Part shown: piece by piece, positions 16,681-25,694 of the stretch
How positions within the stretch are numbered: position 1 is the first letter of the stretch
How the letters are laid out: the number at the start of each line of letters is the position of its first letter
Assembly (NCBI RefSeq): GCF_900167605.1
Contig: NZ_FUYH01000003.1
Span: 122,909-186,908, forward strand
Length of the DNA: 64,000 nucleotides
Reading direction: 5' to 3'
DNA from: Caloramator quimbayensis
GTDB taxonomy: Bacteria; Bacillota; Clostridia; Clostridiales; Caloramatoraceae
The notes under the pieces: model-generated
The model's database searches: none
The model's input: the letters and a program-made list of their open reading frames with translations, nothing else
What the model was told of the DNA's origin: nothing
Program-made: the position numbers and the translations under genes

Positions 16681-18255
16681 TTATCTTCTTATCTTCTTTT
16701 TTATTGTTCCTATCACATAATCCATCTCTGGCATCTTTAAAACATATGCTGCTGCAAAATATATAATTATAGCTGCCGCAACCGATGCCCCTACATCAAC
16801 AATTTGAACCATCTTCGAATCTATTCCTAATTTTGATTCAATTACCCGGGAAATTATAAAAGCAGCTCCTCCCATAATAAAAGATGCTATTGATGATTTA
16901 ATTGATGATTTTAAATCCTCATTTATTCTAAGTCCATGCATCTTTTCACTAAGCTTTTTATATAATAATATCATGTTTATAAAGCTTGTAATCGAATAGG
17001 AAAGGGCAATACCTCCAATTGCAAGAGTGCTGGATCGAACGAATATCAGGTTTAAAACTATATTTATTATTACAGTTAGGGCTCCTATTTTAACTGGCGT
17101 TTTTGTGTCCTGTATTGAATAAAATCCTCTTGTTATAATCTGTACAGCAGACTGCCCTACAACCGCAAGACTGTAAAAGGTCAATGCAAAGGCTGTAACC
17201 TTTACATCAGATTCTGTAAATCTTCCGGTTCTAAATAAAAGCCTTACGATTGGGGTATTTAAAACAATCATTCCAATAGTGGATGGTATTGTAATAAACA
17301 TTACTGTCCTGAATCCAAGGGATAAAGTATCCTTAAATTCACTGTATTCCCCTCTTGCAACCTGTGTATTTAAAACAGGAAATATTGTAGTTGCGATACC
17401 CATTGCGAATATTCCAAGGGGCAGAAGCATTATTCTGTTTGCATATCTTAAGGCTGTTATACTTCCTTCATCAAGAACTGATGCAATATTTTGATTTACC
17501 ACAAGGTTTACCTGCGATATTGAAAGGCCTATAATCGCTGGTACCATAAGACGAAGCATCCTTTTATACCCTTCGTTTTGTGTGTCGAGCTCTAATTTAA
17601 ATCTTTTCCCTACCCTTTTAAAATCAGGGACTTGTACAGCAAAATTCATTATTGCACCAACTACAACTCCTATTGATATACCATATATACCAAGTTTTTT
17701 CCCAAGCAAAAGCGCACCTAAAATCATTCCTACATTATATAATACCGGCCCTATAGATGGGGATGTAAAAATTTTATAGGAATTTAAAACTCCTCTTGTA
17801 AGCCCCGCAAGCACAGTAAAAGTAACTGCTGAAAACATTATTCTTGTAAGTTTAGTTGTCAGGATAAGGGCATCTTTATTTTTTGCAAGACCGCTTGCAA
17901 CAATAGGTACAAGATATTTTGCAAAGGTTATTCCAAGAACATTAAAAATCAATATGAATATTATTGCAACAGTTATAAAAGTATTTGCAGATTTCCATGC
18001 TCCATCCTCATCATCCTTTGCAATATATGAGTTAAATACAGGCATAAATCCAGAGCTTAATGCACCGCCAACAAGAAGATAGAACATAACATCTGGTATT
18101 GTAAAAGCCGCTATAAAAGAATCTGTTATATAATTTCGCCCATATACTCTTGCTACAATCATTTCTCTTACAAATCCAAGTATTCTGCTTAAAAAAAGTG
18201 CAAGCATAACTATTATAGTTGCTCTTTGTATGTTTTCTCCCTTATTCTTTGTCAT
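16681..18255 (-). CDS. murJ: MurJ/MviN lipid II flippase
   Basis: 524 residues with about fourteen membrane segments. The start region GENIQRATIIVMLALFLSRI, then GFVREMIVARVYG and the YVGN-less but typical 'FIAAFTIPDVMFYLLVGGALSSGFMPVF' region (here with ALSSG), are characteristic of the MOP-superfamily MviN/MurJ group, which flips lipid II across the membrane for peptidoglycan synthesis. ATG 18255 is chosen because AAGGAAG lies upstream of it; the upstream in-frame TTG overlaps that site. It stands alone with its own terminator. A polysaccharide flippase role cannot be fully excluded because glycan genes lie nearby. Confidence 0.85.
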   Translation of the reverse strand: MTKNKGENIQRATIIVMLALFLSRILGFVREMIVARVYGRNYITDSFIAAFTIPDVMFYLLVGGALSSGFMPVFNSYIAKDDEDGAWKSANTFITVAIIFILIFNVLGITFAKYLVPIVASGLAKNKDALILTTKLTRIMFSAVTFTVLAGLTRGVLNSYKIFTSPSIGPVLYNVGMILGALLLGKKLGIYGISIGVVVGAIMNFAVQVPDFKRVGKRFKLELDTQNEGYKRMLRLMVPAIIGLSISQVNLVVNQNIASVLDEGSITALRYANRIMLLPLGIFAMGIATTIFPVLNTQVARGEYSEFKDTLSLGFRTVMFITIPSTIGMIVLNTPIVRLLFRTGRFTESDVKVTAFALTFYSLAVVGQSAVQIITRGFYSIQDTKTPVKIGALTVIINIVLNLIFVRSSTLAIGGIALSYSITSFINMILLYKKLSEKMHGLRINEDLKSSIKSSIASFIMGGAAFIISRVIESKLGIDSKMVQIVDVGASVAAAIIIYFAAAYVLKMPEMDYVIGTIKKKIRR

Positions 18256-18448
18256 AATCTTCTTCCTTTCAAGCAAAATTCATATAAATTATACCTCAAA
18301 TTAAAAAGCATGTCATTCCTTTAATCTACAATTATTATTAATATTTTATAAACAAAAATATATTCTGTCTAATAATCACCAAGGTATTGATTATTTATTA
18401 TTTTTGATAGAAAATATACATGATTATATAACTACAGGAGATGATAAG

Positions 18449-19636
18449 ATGATTAAACTTTTTTACGAAAATCAATATATATCATCTTGGGAAACAAAAA
18501 TAGAAAGCATTGAAAAAAAAGATGATAAATATTTTGTTGTACTTTCAGAAACAGCCTTTTACCCTGAAGGCGGAGGTCAGCCTTCAGATAAAGGATTAAT
18601 AGATGGAATAGAAGTTTTAGATTTGTTAGAAGAAAATGGAATTATATATCATATACTTAAAAAAATACCTGATAAAAAATATGTTAAATGTTCAATAGAC
18701 TTTAGTAGGCGTTTTGATTATATGCAGCAGCATTCGGGGCAGCATATTTTATCATCATTTTTTTACAAGCTGTACAATGGAAGAACTGCAGGATTCCATC
18801 TCGGTGAGGAATACGTAACAATTGATATAGCCCTTCCTGAAATATCTGATGAAATGCTGATTGAAGTTGAAAATTGTGTTAATGAAAATATATATAAAAA
18901 TCATGAGATTAAAACTTATTTTGTAAATCATGATGAAGCACTATCCCACCCTTTAAGAAGACTGCCTCCAAATAAAGAAAATATTAGAATTGTTGAAATT
19001 GAAGATACTGACTGTACTCCATGCTGCGGTACTCATGTAAAAAGTACAGGAGAAATTGGAATAGTTAAAATCTTAAAATCTGAAAAATACAAAGGAATGA
19101 ATAGAATATACTTTAAATGCGGCAAGCGTGCCTTTAATGATTTTCAAAACAAGCATCAGATAATATCAACATTAAATAATATGCTGTCAACTGATGAAAG
19201 GGAAATTATAGAAAGACTTAAATTAAAAGAACAGCAGATTCAAAAACTATCAGCTGATATTAAAAATCTTAAAGAAATACTGATTAACTTTGAAGTATCA
19301 AATATTTTAGAAAGTACAAAAGATATTATAATTACAAAAGTCTATGATGATAAAGATTTTGATGAAATTCAAAGAATTGCAAAAAATTTACTTCAAAGAG
19401 GAAATTACATAATTATATTTTCAACTAAATTAGATAAAAGAATTTTATTTTGCAGCAGTGAAGGTTTTTCCATAAACTGCGGCCTATTATTTAAAGAAAA
19501 CCTTAAAAATTATAATGGTAAGGGCGGTGGAGGAGAAAGGCAGGCACAGGCAGGATTCAATAATATAGATGATATGATAGCTTTCCATAAATTTATTCAT
19601 CTAACAATATCAACCCTATTAAAAAATAAATCATAA
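18449..19636 (+). CDS. AlaX-type alanyl-tRNA editing protein with DHHA1 domain
   Basis: 395 residues. The N-terminal part matches the AlaRS second additional domain: FYPEGGGQPSDKG, the zinc motif HSGQHILS, and CTPCCGTH. A coiled-coil linker (about 235-275) joins a C-terminal DHHA1 domain with GKGGGGERQAQAGF. This long AlaX form deacylates Ser- or Gly-tRNA(Ala) mischarged by AlaRS. ATG 18449 is preferred over an earlier in-frame ATG because AGGAG lies eight bases before it. It is a single-gene unit on the plus strand. Confidence 0.9.
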   Translation: MIKLFYENQYISSWETKIESIEKKDDKYFVVLSETAFYPEGGGQPSDKGLIDGIEVLDLLEENGIIYHILKKIPDKKYVKCSIDFSRRFDYMQQHSGQHILSSFFYKLYNGRTAGFHLGEEYVTIDIALPEISDEMLIEVENCVNENIYKNHEIKTYFVNHDEALSHPLRRLPPNKENIRIVEIEDTDCTPCCGTHVKSTGEIGIVKILKSEKYKGMNRIYFKCGKRAFNDFQNKHQIISTLNNMLSTDEREIIERLKLKEQQIQKLSADIKNLKEILINFEVSNILESTKDIIITKVYDDKDFDEIQRIAKNLLQRGNYIIIFSTKLDKRILFCSSEGFSINCGLLFKENLKNYNGKGGGGERQAQAGFNNIDDMIAFHKFIHLTISTLLKNKS

Positions 19637-19738
19637 TATAGTATAAAGCAAAAGCAAAGCTATATATCCATATAAAAATGGTAGCATTGGAGAAGAAAAC
19701 TGCTATAATTTTTTATAATTTTTTAATTGATGTTTATA

Positions 19739-19766
19739 CCGCCTATGATAGCAGATTCATAGGCGG
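19739..19766. terminator. Hairpin between convergent AlaX and deacetylase genes
   Basis: A perfect 10-bp stem CCGCCTATGA / TCATAGGCGG with an 8-base loop lies 19 bp after the deacetylase stop. T-runs are weak on both sides, so its strength is uncertain. Confidence 0.55.
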
Positions 19767-19784
19767 CATATCTACAATCAGGCT

Positions 19785-20738
19785 TCAATCTTTTTTTACT
19801 GTTTTTGCACACTTTATTATGTTATCCTTAAGCTTTTCAGATGTTAAGTTATTATCACCTGCTCTGATTCTATTTATTATAATTGACTTGGAATTATATG
19901 TGTTACAGCCATACTGCGTAGTAATAAAATATTTAAAACCGCAGCTTTTAGCTGCGTCTATAGACCTTTTTCCATAATGTCCAAAGGGAAAACAAAGTAT
20001 ATCAGGATACTTTCCTATATATTTATATATTATTTCCTTCGATGTATTTAAATCTTCAGTTACACGTTTTATATATTCTTCATCTGTCTCAATCTTTTTT
20101 GTTTCAATATCATATATTTTAAATGCAAGTTTTCCTCCCTTCTTTAGTTTGGAATTTATATATATAAAATCATGGCTGCTGTGGGTATGGGAAGCTATAT
20201 CAACAAGACCGCTTTCATACATTTCTTTAATCTCTACAGAGTTTAAAGGTCTTATATCTTCTTTAAAGGATTTATAATTTTCCGTTCTTGAAGTTATAAT
20301 TGACATTAGTGCAGGAACACTATATTTTTTAAGTACAGGGAAAGCATATTTATAAAAGCTTTCAAGTCCATCATCAAAGGTTATAACAACAGCGTTAGGA
20401 GGGAGAACATCTTTACCCTGCATTGCGTTTATAAGCTGCTCTATGCTAACTACATTAAACCCTTCTTTTATCAGCATCTTTACATCTTTTTCAAATCTTT
20501 CAGACTTTATCGTTATAAGAGTAAAAGGATTTTGACTTATATGGTGATAGGTTAAAACAACCGCCTTATCTTTATAGTATATTTTATTTTTATTCTCCTT
20601 AGGCTTATTTATATTTTGTGTATTTTTTTTTATTTCTTTGCAGCTGCTATCATCTATCATTTCTATTTTTGCAGGTACTGTCATATACCATAAACTCATT
20701 ATCAATATTATAAAAAAGATAATTTTTTTCATATACAT
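19785..20738 (-). CDS. Polysaccharide deacetylase (NodB domain), exported
   Basis: 317 residues: an N-terminal signal or anchor (about 3-20), then a NodB carbohydrate esterase 4 domain. Motifs are YHHIS, VITFDDGLESFY (the Asp-Asp pair for catalysis and metal) and SHTHSSHDF (metal-binding His residues). It removes acetyl groups from cell-wall or exported polysaccharide. Its ATG shares a base with the preceding stop (TAATG), so it is translationally coupled to the WecG/TagA-type gene, and the three glycan genes form one operon. Confidence 0.9.
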   Translation of the reverse strand: MYMKKIIFFIILIMSLWYMTVPAKIEMIDDSSCKEIKKNTQNINKPKENKNKIYYKDKAVVLTYHHISQNPFTLITIKSERFEKDVKMLIKEGFNVVSIEQLINAMQGKDVLPPNAVVITFDDGLESFYKYAFPVLKKYSVPALMSIITSRTENYKSFKEDIRPLNSVEIKEMYESGLVDIASHTHSSHDFIYINSKLKKGGKLAFKIYDIETKKIETDEEYIKRVTEDLNTSKEIIYKYIGKYPDILCFPFGHYGKRSIDAAKSCGFKYFITTQYGCNTYNSKSIIINRIRAGDNNLTSEKLKDNIIKCAKTVKKD

Positions 20739-21451
20739 TACCTTTCCCTGATAACTTTAAATAAAAACACTGGAAGAACAGTCATCCTTTTAAAACGCCA
20801 GGGCTCTTTAATAAGTCTGTAAAGCCACTCCAATCCTAAAGAACACATCCATTTCGGTGCTCTTTTTATGTTGCCGCATATTACATCGAGGCTTCCTCCA
20901 ATTCCCATACATAAAGGTACGGAAAGATTGTCAATATTTTTTTTAATCCAATATTCCTGCTTAGGGCTGCCCATTGCAACAAAGAGTATATCAGGTTTTA
21001 CCCTTTTAATTTCTTCAACTACTTCATCTTCATTCTTAAAATAACCGTCTCTAACACCAACTATTTTTATTCCATTATATTTTTCCATTAATATTTTAGA
21101 AGCCTTCTCTGCAACTCCTATTTTTGCTCCGAGAAGAAATATGCTGTATCCCTTTTCTGATGATTTTTTACAGATATTCTGCATTAAATCTATACCTGTA
21201 ACCCTGTTTCTTATATTTCCCCCTTTTAACCTTGAAGCTATAACTACCCCTATTCCATCTGGAATTTGAATATCCGCACTGTTTAAAAGATTTAAAAGGT
21301 CAGTATCTTTTTGTGCCTTCATTATTTTTTCAGGATTAATCGCTACAATAAAGGATGGCTTTCTTTTTTCAACAATATTTTCAACCTCACAAAGTACAGA
21401 TTTTTGATTAACACAGCAAACTTCAACTCCAAGATACTTCTCTTTTATCAT
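20738..21451 (-). CDS. WecG/TagA/CpsF family glycosyltransferase
   Basis: 237 residues. Motifs FIVAINPEKIMKAQ, IPDGIGVVIASRLKG, GYSIFLLGAKIGVAEKA, KPDILFVAMGSPKQEYWI and GIGGSLDVICGNIKRAPKWM are diagnostic of the WecG/TagA/CpsF family, which adds N-acetylmannosamine-type sugars to lipid-linked GlcNAc. ATG 21451 is chosen because GGAGG lies seven bases upstream; an ATG 15 bases earlier has no such site. The start lies 2 bp beyond the stop of the GT4 gene. Confidence 0.92.
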   Translation of the reverse strand: MIKEKYLGVEVCCVNQKSVLCEVENIVEKRKPSFIVAINPEKIMKAQKDTDLLNLLNSADIQIPDGIGVVIASRLKGGNIRNRVTGIDLMQNICKKSSEKGYSIFLLGAKIGVAEKASKILMEKYNGIKIVGVRDGYFKNEDEVVEEIKRVKPDILFVAMGSPKQEYWIKKNIDNLSVPLCMGIGGSLDVICGNIKRAPKWMCSLGLEWLYRLIKEPWRFKRMTVLPVFLFKVIRER

Positions 21452-21452
21452 T

Positions 21453-22571
21453 TTAAAGTCCTCCATTTATCATGCTTAAGTAAATTTCTTCATATTTATT
21501 GCAAAGTTTTTCAATAGAAAAATTCTGTGAAGCCTTATAATAAAGTTTATTACCATAATTTTGAGATTCTTCTTTATCATTTAATAGAGAAAGAATTTTC
21601 ATAGAAAGAGTTTCATAATCACCAATCTTTATAAGATATCCATTTACTCTATCTTCAATAAGCTTTGAAATTCCTCCTACATCAGTTGATATAACGGTTT
21701 TCTTATAAAGTGCAGATTCGAGTATTGAAAGAGGAAAGCTTTCTGAATAAGATGCAAGCACAGTAAAATCAGATATATATATAAATTCATCAGGTTTTTG
21801 GAAACCTGCAAAGATTATTTTATCAAAAATTCCAAGCTCCTTTGCATATTGTATAAGTTCTTCTTTTATATTTCCATCACCAACAAGTATAAAAACAACA
21901 TCCTTAAAACTCTTTAAAACCAAACTGCATGCCTTTAAAAAAACCTTATGGCCCTTAACTGGATGAAGTCTTGCCACCATTGTAACATAATGACTTGAAA
22001 AAGGAATATTATATTTTCTAATAATATCATCTCTATTTAGCTCAGGAATAGGTTTATTAAAGTCTATTCCATTATAAACTACAAATATTTTTTCTTTATT
22101 AAATCCCCTTTTAATAAGCATGCCTTTAAAATCCTCAGATACTGTTATGTAGTAGTTGAAGGATCTTAGAACAAACCTATTTATATTGCTGTAAATAAGT
22201 GTCTTATAAAAATTGCCTCTATAATCATCTTTATAATCGCTGTGAATTGTTGTAACATACTTTGCAGCATACTTTTTCATTAAAAAATACCCTATAAAAT
22301 TTGCTCTTCCACCATGACAGTTTATAATATCTACCTTTTCTCTAATACATATTTTTTGTATATCCTTTAAAATACTCAAATCAAACCTTTTATTTTGCTC
22401 AATCAGCCTAATGTCTATACCTATTTTAACAGCCTCTTCATAAAGACTCCCCTTTATAAAACATATTACTATGTTTTTAATTTTACTTTCATCCATATTT
22501 TTAACAATAGACAAAAGATGATTTTTAGAGCCTCCTACTTCCCCACCGCTTATTATATGCAAAACAACCAT
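21453..22571 (-). CDS. Glycosyltransferase family 4 (GT-B fold)
   Basis: About 372 residues. The N-terminal half begins with VVLHIISGGEVGGSKNHLL, a donor/acceptor loop typical of GT4 enzymes. The C-terminal half has VTMVARLHPVKGHKVFL, FILVGDGNIKEELI and the ESFPLSILESALYKKTVIST signature for the nucleotide-sugar site. An alternative ATG three codons upstream is very close to AGGAGAG. It heads an operon with WecG/TagA-type and deacetylase genes and likely makes an exported glycan. Confidence 0.9.
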   Translation of the reverse strand: MVVLHIISGGEVGGSKNHLLSIVKNMDESKIKNIVICFIKGSLYEEAVKIGIDIRLIEQNKRFDLSILKDIQKICIREKVDIINCHGGRANFIGYFLMKKYAAKYVTTIHSDYKDDYRGNFYKTLIYSNINRFVLRSFNYYITVSEDFKGMLIKRGFNKEKIFVVYNGIDFNKPIPELNRDDIIRKYNIPFSSHYVTMVARLHPVKGHKVFLKACSLVLKSFKDVVFILVGDGNIKEELIQYAKELGIFDKIIFAGFQKPDEFIYISDFTVLASYSESFPLSILESALYKKTVISTDVGGISKLIEDRVNGYLIKIGDYETLSMKILSLLNDKEESQNYGNKLYYKASQNFSIEKLCNKYEEIYLSMINGGL

Positions 22572-22644
22572 TACACACATCTCTCCTAAGCTAATTATAA
22601 AAACTTATCTTTTATTATTCTCAGATTAATTATACATAAAAAAT

Positions 22645-22679
22645 TTAGGAACAGGTAGTATTAATCTATCTGTTCCTAA
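22645..22679 (-). terminator. Terminator after the PsiE-like gene
   Basis: Arms TTAGGAACAG / CTGTTCCTAA with an inner TAG / CTA pair lie just after the stop at 22690. On the minus strand the stem is followed by TTTTTTAT. Confidence 0.8.
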
Positions 22680-22689
22680 TATATCTTTA

Positions 22690-23133
22690 TTATTGATTAT
22701 CTTTATTTTTTTCATCTTTTTCGCTTTCATTGCAGCCGCTTTTTCTTAGTATATAATATCCTATACATAGTGCAATCAGTATTAAAGCAATACCTATTAA
22801 TGTCATGCTGCTTAAGCCTTTCATATCTAATATTATTATTTTCCTTGCAACTGCAATTATCGCTGCCATTATTACTGTTTCTACAATTTTAAATGACTTT
22901 TCTGTATAATAAACTTTCATAGTTTCAATAAGCTCAATACCAACAACAATTAGCATAAAGAACCCAAAAATGTCAAGAAGCTTATTTATGTCAATTAAAA
23001 AAATAGGCGGAGCAATTAAAGTTTTGCCAATAACCACGCTAAGCTCTATTATGGACACAGTAATTACAATGAGCAGCATGATTATTAATACTGTCGTTGC
23101 TGCTTTTTCAAATTTTTCAATTATTTTAATCAT
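22690..23133 (-). CDS. PsiE-like membrane protein
   Basis: 147 residues with four membrane segments. The segment IVVGIELIETMKVYYTEKS followed by VIMAAIIAVARKIIILD matches the PsiE family (phosphate-starvation-inducible protein E), whose function is unknown. AGGGGGAGAGG precedes ATG 23133. The C-terminal tail is highly charged. It has its own terminator and lies 47 bp after the LytTR regulator gene on the same strand, so read-through from the two-component operon is possible. Confidence 0.75.
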   Translation of the reverse strand: MIKIIEKFEKAATTVLIIMLLIVITVSIIELSVVIGKTLIAPPIFLIDINKLLDIFGFFMLIVVGIELIETMKVYYTEKSFKIVETVIMAAIIAVARKIIILDMKGLSSMTLIGIALILIALCIGYYILRKSGCNESEKDEKNKDNQ

Positions 23134-23180
23134 AAACCTCTCCCCCTTAATTAAAATGGAAAAATATTTAGTAGTATTAG

Positions 23181-23885
23181 TTATAATATATTCATTATAT
23201 TTTTAAATCTTGTAATATTATTTCTGCTGACTGGTATATGATTTTCAATACCTTCAACTTTTAAAACATAGGTGTTGTTAAACCAAGGTATTATCTCTGT
23301 AATTTTATTAATATTAACAATATAAGACCTGTGGCATCTAAAAAAATTTTTTTCCGGAAGTTTCTTAGAAAACTCTGAAATACTTGATACAACTATATAT
23401 TTATCTTTTTTTGTATATACATGAACTTCCCTTTCATGAGCTTCACAGTAACAAATATCGTTAACATTAACAACCATCATCTTTTCGTCTTTCCAAAGAG
23501 TTATCTTATCGCTGATTATGTTTTTATTAAGAGCATTTTCAATTTTTGATAAAGTAGAAACTATTCTTGTCTCTGAATAGGGCTTTAATATATAATCAAA
23601 AGCCTGTATTTCGAAGGCATCAACAGCATAGTCCCTATAGGCAGTAACAAAAATTATTATTGGCTTAATTTCAAAAGCATTTATTATCTCTCCAAGGCTT
23701 ATACCGTTTAGTTTTGGCATATTTATATCAAGAAAAACCACATCAGGTCTATTGCTTTTAATAAATTCAAGAGCCTTTATAGAGTCATCAAATTCACCTA
23801 TTATGTTAAGACTGCTGAAATTGTTTATAAAATATGCAAGTTCCTGTCTTGCGGGATATTCATCATCAACAATAATGCAGTTCAT
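23181..23885 (-). CDS. LytTR family response regulator
   Basis: 234 residues. The receiver domain (1-118) has the acidic pair DD at 7-8, phosphoacceptor Asp53 in VVFLDINMP, and Lys101-type KPYSE segment. The LytTR DNA-binding domain follows (about 128-230) with CYCEAHEREVHVYT and FFRCHRSYIVNINKI. It lies 12 bp after the sensor kinase gene. LytTR sites are 9-bp direct repeats spaced by 12 bp; such a pair occurs ahead of the adjacent cstA-like gene, its likely target. Confidence 0.93.
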   Translation of the reverse strand: MNCIIVDDEYPARQELAYFINNFSSLNIIGEFDDSIKALEFIKSNRPDVVFLDINMPKLNGISLGEIINAFEIKPIIIFVTAYRDYAVDAFEIQAFDYILKPYSETRIVSTLSKIENALNKNIISDKITLWKDEKMMVVNVNDICYCEAHEREVHVYTKKDKYIVVSSISEFSKKLPEKNFFRCHRSYIVNINKITEIIPWFNNTYVLKVEGIENHIPVSRNNITRFKNIMNIL

Positions 23886-23897
23886 AAACCCACTTCC

Positions 23898-25586
23898 CTA
23901 TTCTATATTATTTTTTTCATTAACTTCAAAACTTACTCTTGTTCCCTGCTGTAATCTTTCAATTATGAGACCTTTGCCATATAGGTATTTTAATCTGCTG
24001 TCAACATTGCTTATTCCTATTTTATTTTCTTTCATTTTACCTTCATAAACAAGTTTTATTATATCTTCATTTATCCCAATTCCATCATCTTCTACGCTTA
24101 TTTTATATTTTCCATTTTCAATTTTTTTAATAGATATTTTAACTTTTCCAAAGCCTTTCCCCTCAAGTATTCCATGTTTTATTGAGTTTTCAACGAGTGG
24201 TTGTATTATTAATGAAGGAACTTTTATATCATGACAATCTTCAATATCGTATATAATATTAAGTCTATCCCCAAATCTTGCCTTTTCTATTTCAACATAA
24301 GCTTTAACCTGCTCAAGTTCTTTGCTTAAACTTACCATTTCATTCCCCGATTCAAGATTAAATCTTAAATAGGTTGATAGATTTATTATAAGCTCTCTTG
24401 CTTTTGCGGTATCAAACCGCATAAAAGAAACTATTGTATTTAGTGCATTAAATAAGAAGTGAGGATTTATCTGCCTTTGAAGAGCTTTTATTTCAGCTTT
24501 TGCAGCAAGCTCCTTAAACTGCTCAATTTTGCTTATCTCAAACTGAGTAGAGATTATATGGGATAATCCTAAGGCTAATGTTTTATTGCTAAAAGAAATA
24601 GCGTTTTCTTTAGCATAATATATTTTTAATGTTCCAACTACCTCTTCCCCCTCAGTAATAGGCGCTATAATTGCTGATTTTAATGGACAGTCAGGTGCTT
24701 TACATTTAATTTCTGATTTATGATTAAGGCAAAGTAAATTACCATCCTTTAAAACATTTTCTGTGGCTTCAGTTAAAAGATTTTGTCCTGGTATATGATG
24801 ATCTTCTCCTAATCCGACATGGGCAAGTATTTGAGCAGTGTCAGTAATAGATACAGCATCAGCTTTAGTATATTCTTTTATTATTTCACATATTTTTTTT
24901 AAAGAGTTGCCATTGATTTCTCTAAAATATGGAAGAGTCTTATTTGCAATTTCAAGAGCTATATGGGCCTGCCTTGCTGCTACCTCTTCCTCTTTTTCAA
25001 ATATACTCTGTATCATTACTATTAATAAACTTATACCAATTCCATTAGTAAATCCCATAGGAATGTAAATAGTTTTTATTATTTTTAAAGCTGCTGGATA
25101 GGGTTTTGATAAAAGTAAAATTAAAAGCATTTCTATGCTTTCCATAATTATTCCGCCTAAAAGGCCATAGAACCATTTGTTTTTTTCATTAGAATATTTA
25201 TATATAACTGATGAAAAGGCTCCTCCTAAAATAGTTGCAATTGCACAGGGAATAGCAGTAAAACTGCCAAAGGGAACTGCTAATCTATGAACACCTGCAA
25301 TCAGTCCTGCGAAAATTCCAACATAAGGTCCGCAGAGTATTCCTCCAGTCATTACGCCAATAAGTCTTGTGTTTGCAATAGCACCATCTATTTCAGTACC
25401 TGTATAGGTTCCAAGTATTCCAAACCCTCCAAATAATATTGATAATATAACAATTTCTTTATAGTTTAATTCCTTCTTAACTATTATTCTTTTAATAAAT
25501 CCGAGATTTGATATAAAAAAGGCAATTACAACAATATAAGATAAATTATTAGCAAGATTTCTTAAAAGAGATGTCACTGCTATCAC
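23898..25586 (-). CDS. LytS-type sensor histidine kinase
   Basis: 562 residues. The N-terminal 5TM-5TMR-LYT membrane module (about 1-200; FGILGTYTGTEIDGAIANTRLIGVM and GGILCGPYVGIFAGLIAG) is followed by a GAF domain (220-360), the phospho-His motif INPHFLFNALNTI (about 380) and an HATPase domain with SLIIQPLVENSIKHG. The module resembles E. coli BtsS and B. subtilis LytS, which sense external pyruvate. The start is a GTG with a weak ribosome site, so the first residues are uncertain. Paired with the downstream LytTR regulator. Confidence 0.92.
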   Translation of the reverse strand: MIAVTSLLRNLANNLSYIVVIAFFISNLGFIKRIIVKKELNYKEIVILSILFGGFGILGTYTGTEIDGAIANTRLIGVMTGGILCGPYVGIFAGLIAGVHRLAVPFGSFTAIPCAIATILGGAFSSVIYKYSNEKNKWFYGLLGGIIMESIEMLLILLLSKPYPAALKIIKTIYIPMGFTNGIGISLLIVMIQSIFEKEEEVAARQAHIALEIANKTLPYFREINGNSLKKICEIIKEYTKADAVSITDTAQILAHVGLGEDHHIPGQNLLTEATENVLKDGNLLCLNHKSEIKCKAPDCPLKSAIIAPITEGEEVVGTLKIYYAKENAISFSNKTLALGLSHIISTQFEISKIEQFKELAAKAEIKALQRQINPHFLFNALNTIVSFMRFDTAKARELIINLSTYLRFNLESGNEMVSLSKELEQVKAYVEIEKARFGDRLNIIYDIEDCHDIKVPSLIIQPLVENSIKHGILEGKGFGKVKISIKKIENGKYKISVEDDGIGINEDIIKLVYEGKMKENKIGISNVDSRLKYLYGKGLIIERLQQGTRVSFEVNEKNNIE

Positions 25587-25649
25587 ACCATTTCACTTTT
25601 TTAAACATTATATCAAAAATATTTAACAATATATAGCGTCAATTTATAA

Positions 25650-25685
25650 AATAAGCCCGATAGATATTAATCTATCAGGCTTATT
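25650..25685. terminator. Terminator between cstA and the two-component operon
   Basis: A 16-bp stem with one mismatch (AATAAGCC-GATAGAT / ATCTATC-GGCTTATT) and a 4-base loop lies 10 bp after the cstA-like stop. Confidence 0.8.
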
Positions 25686-25694
25686 TGTCTTTAA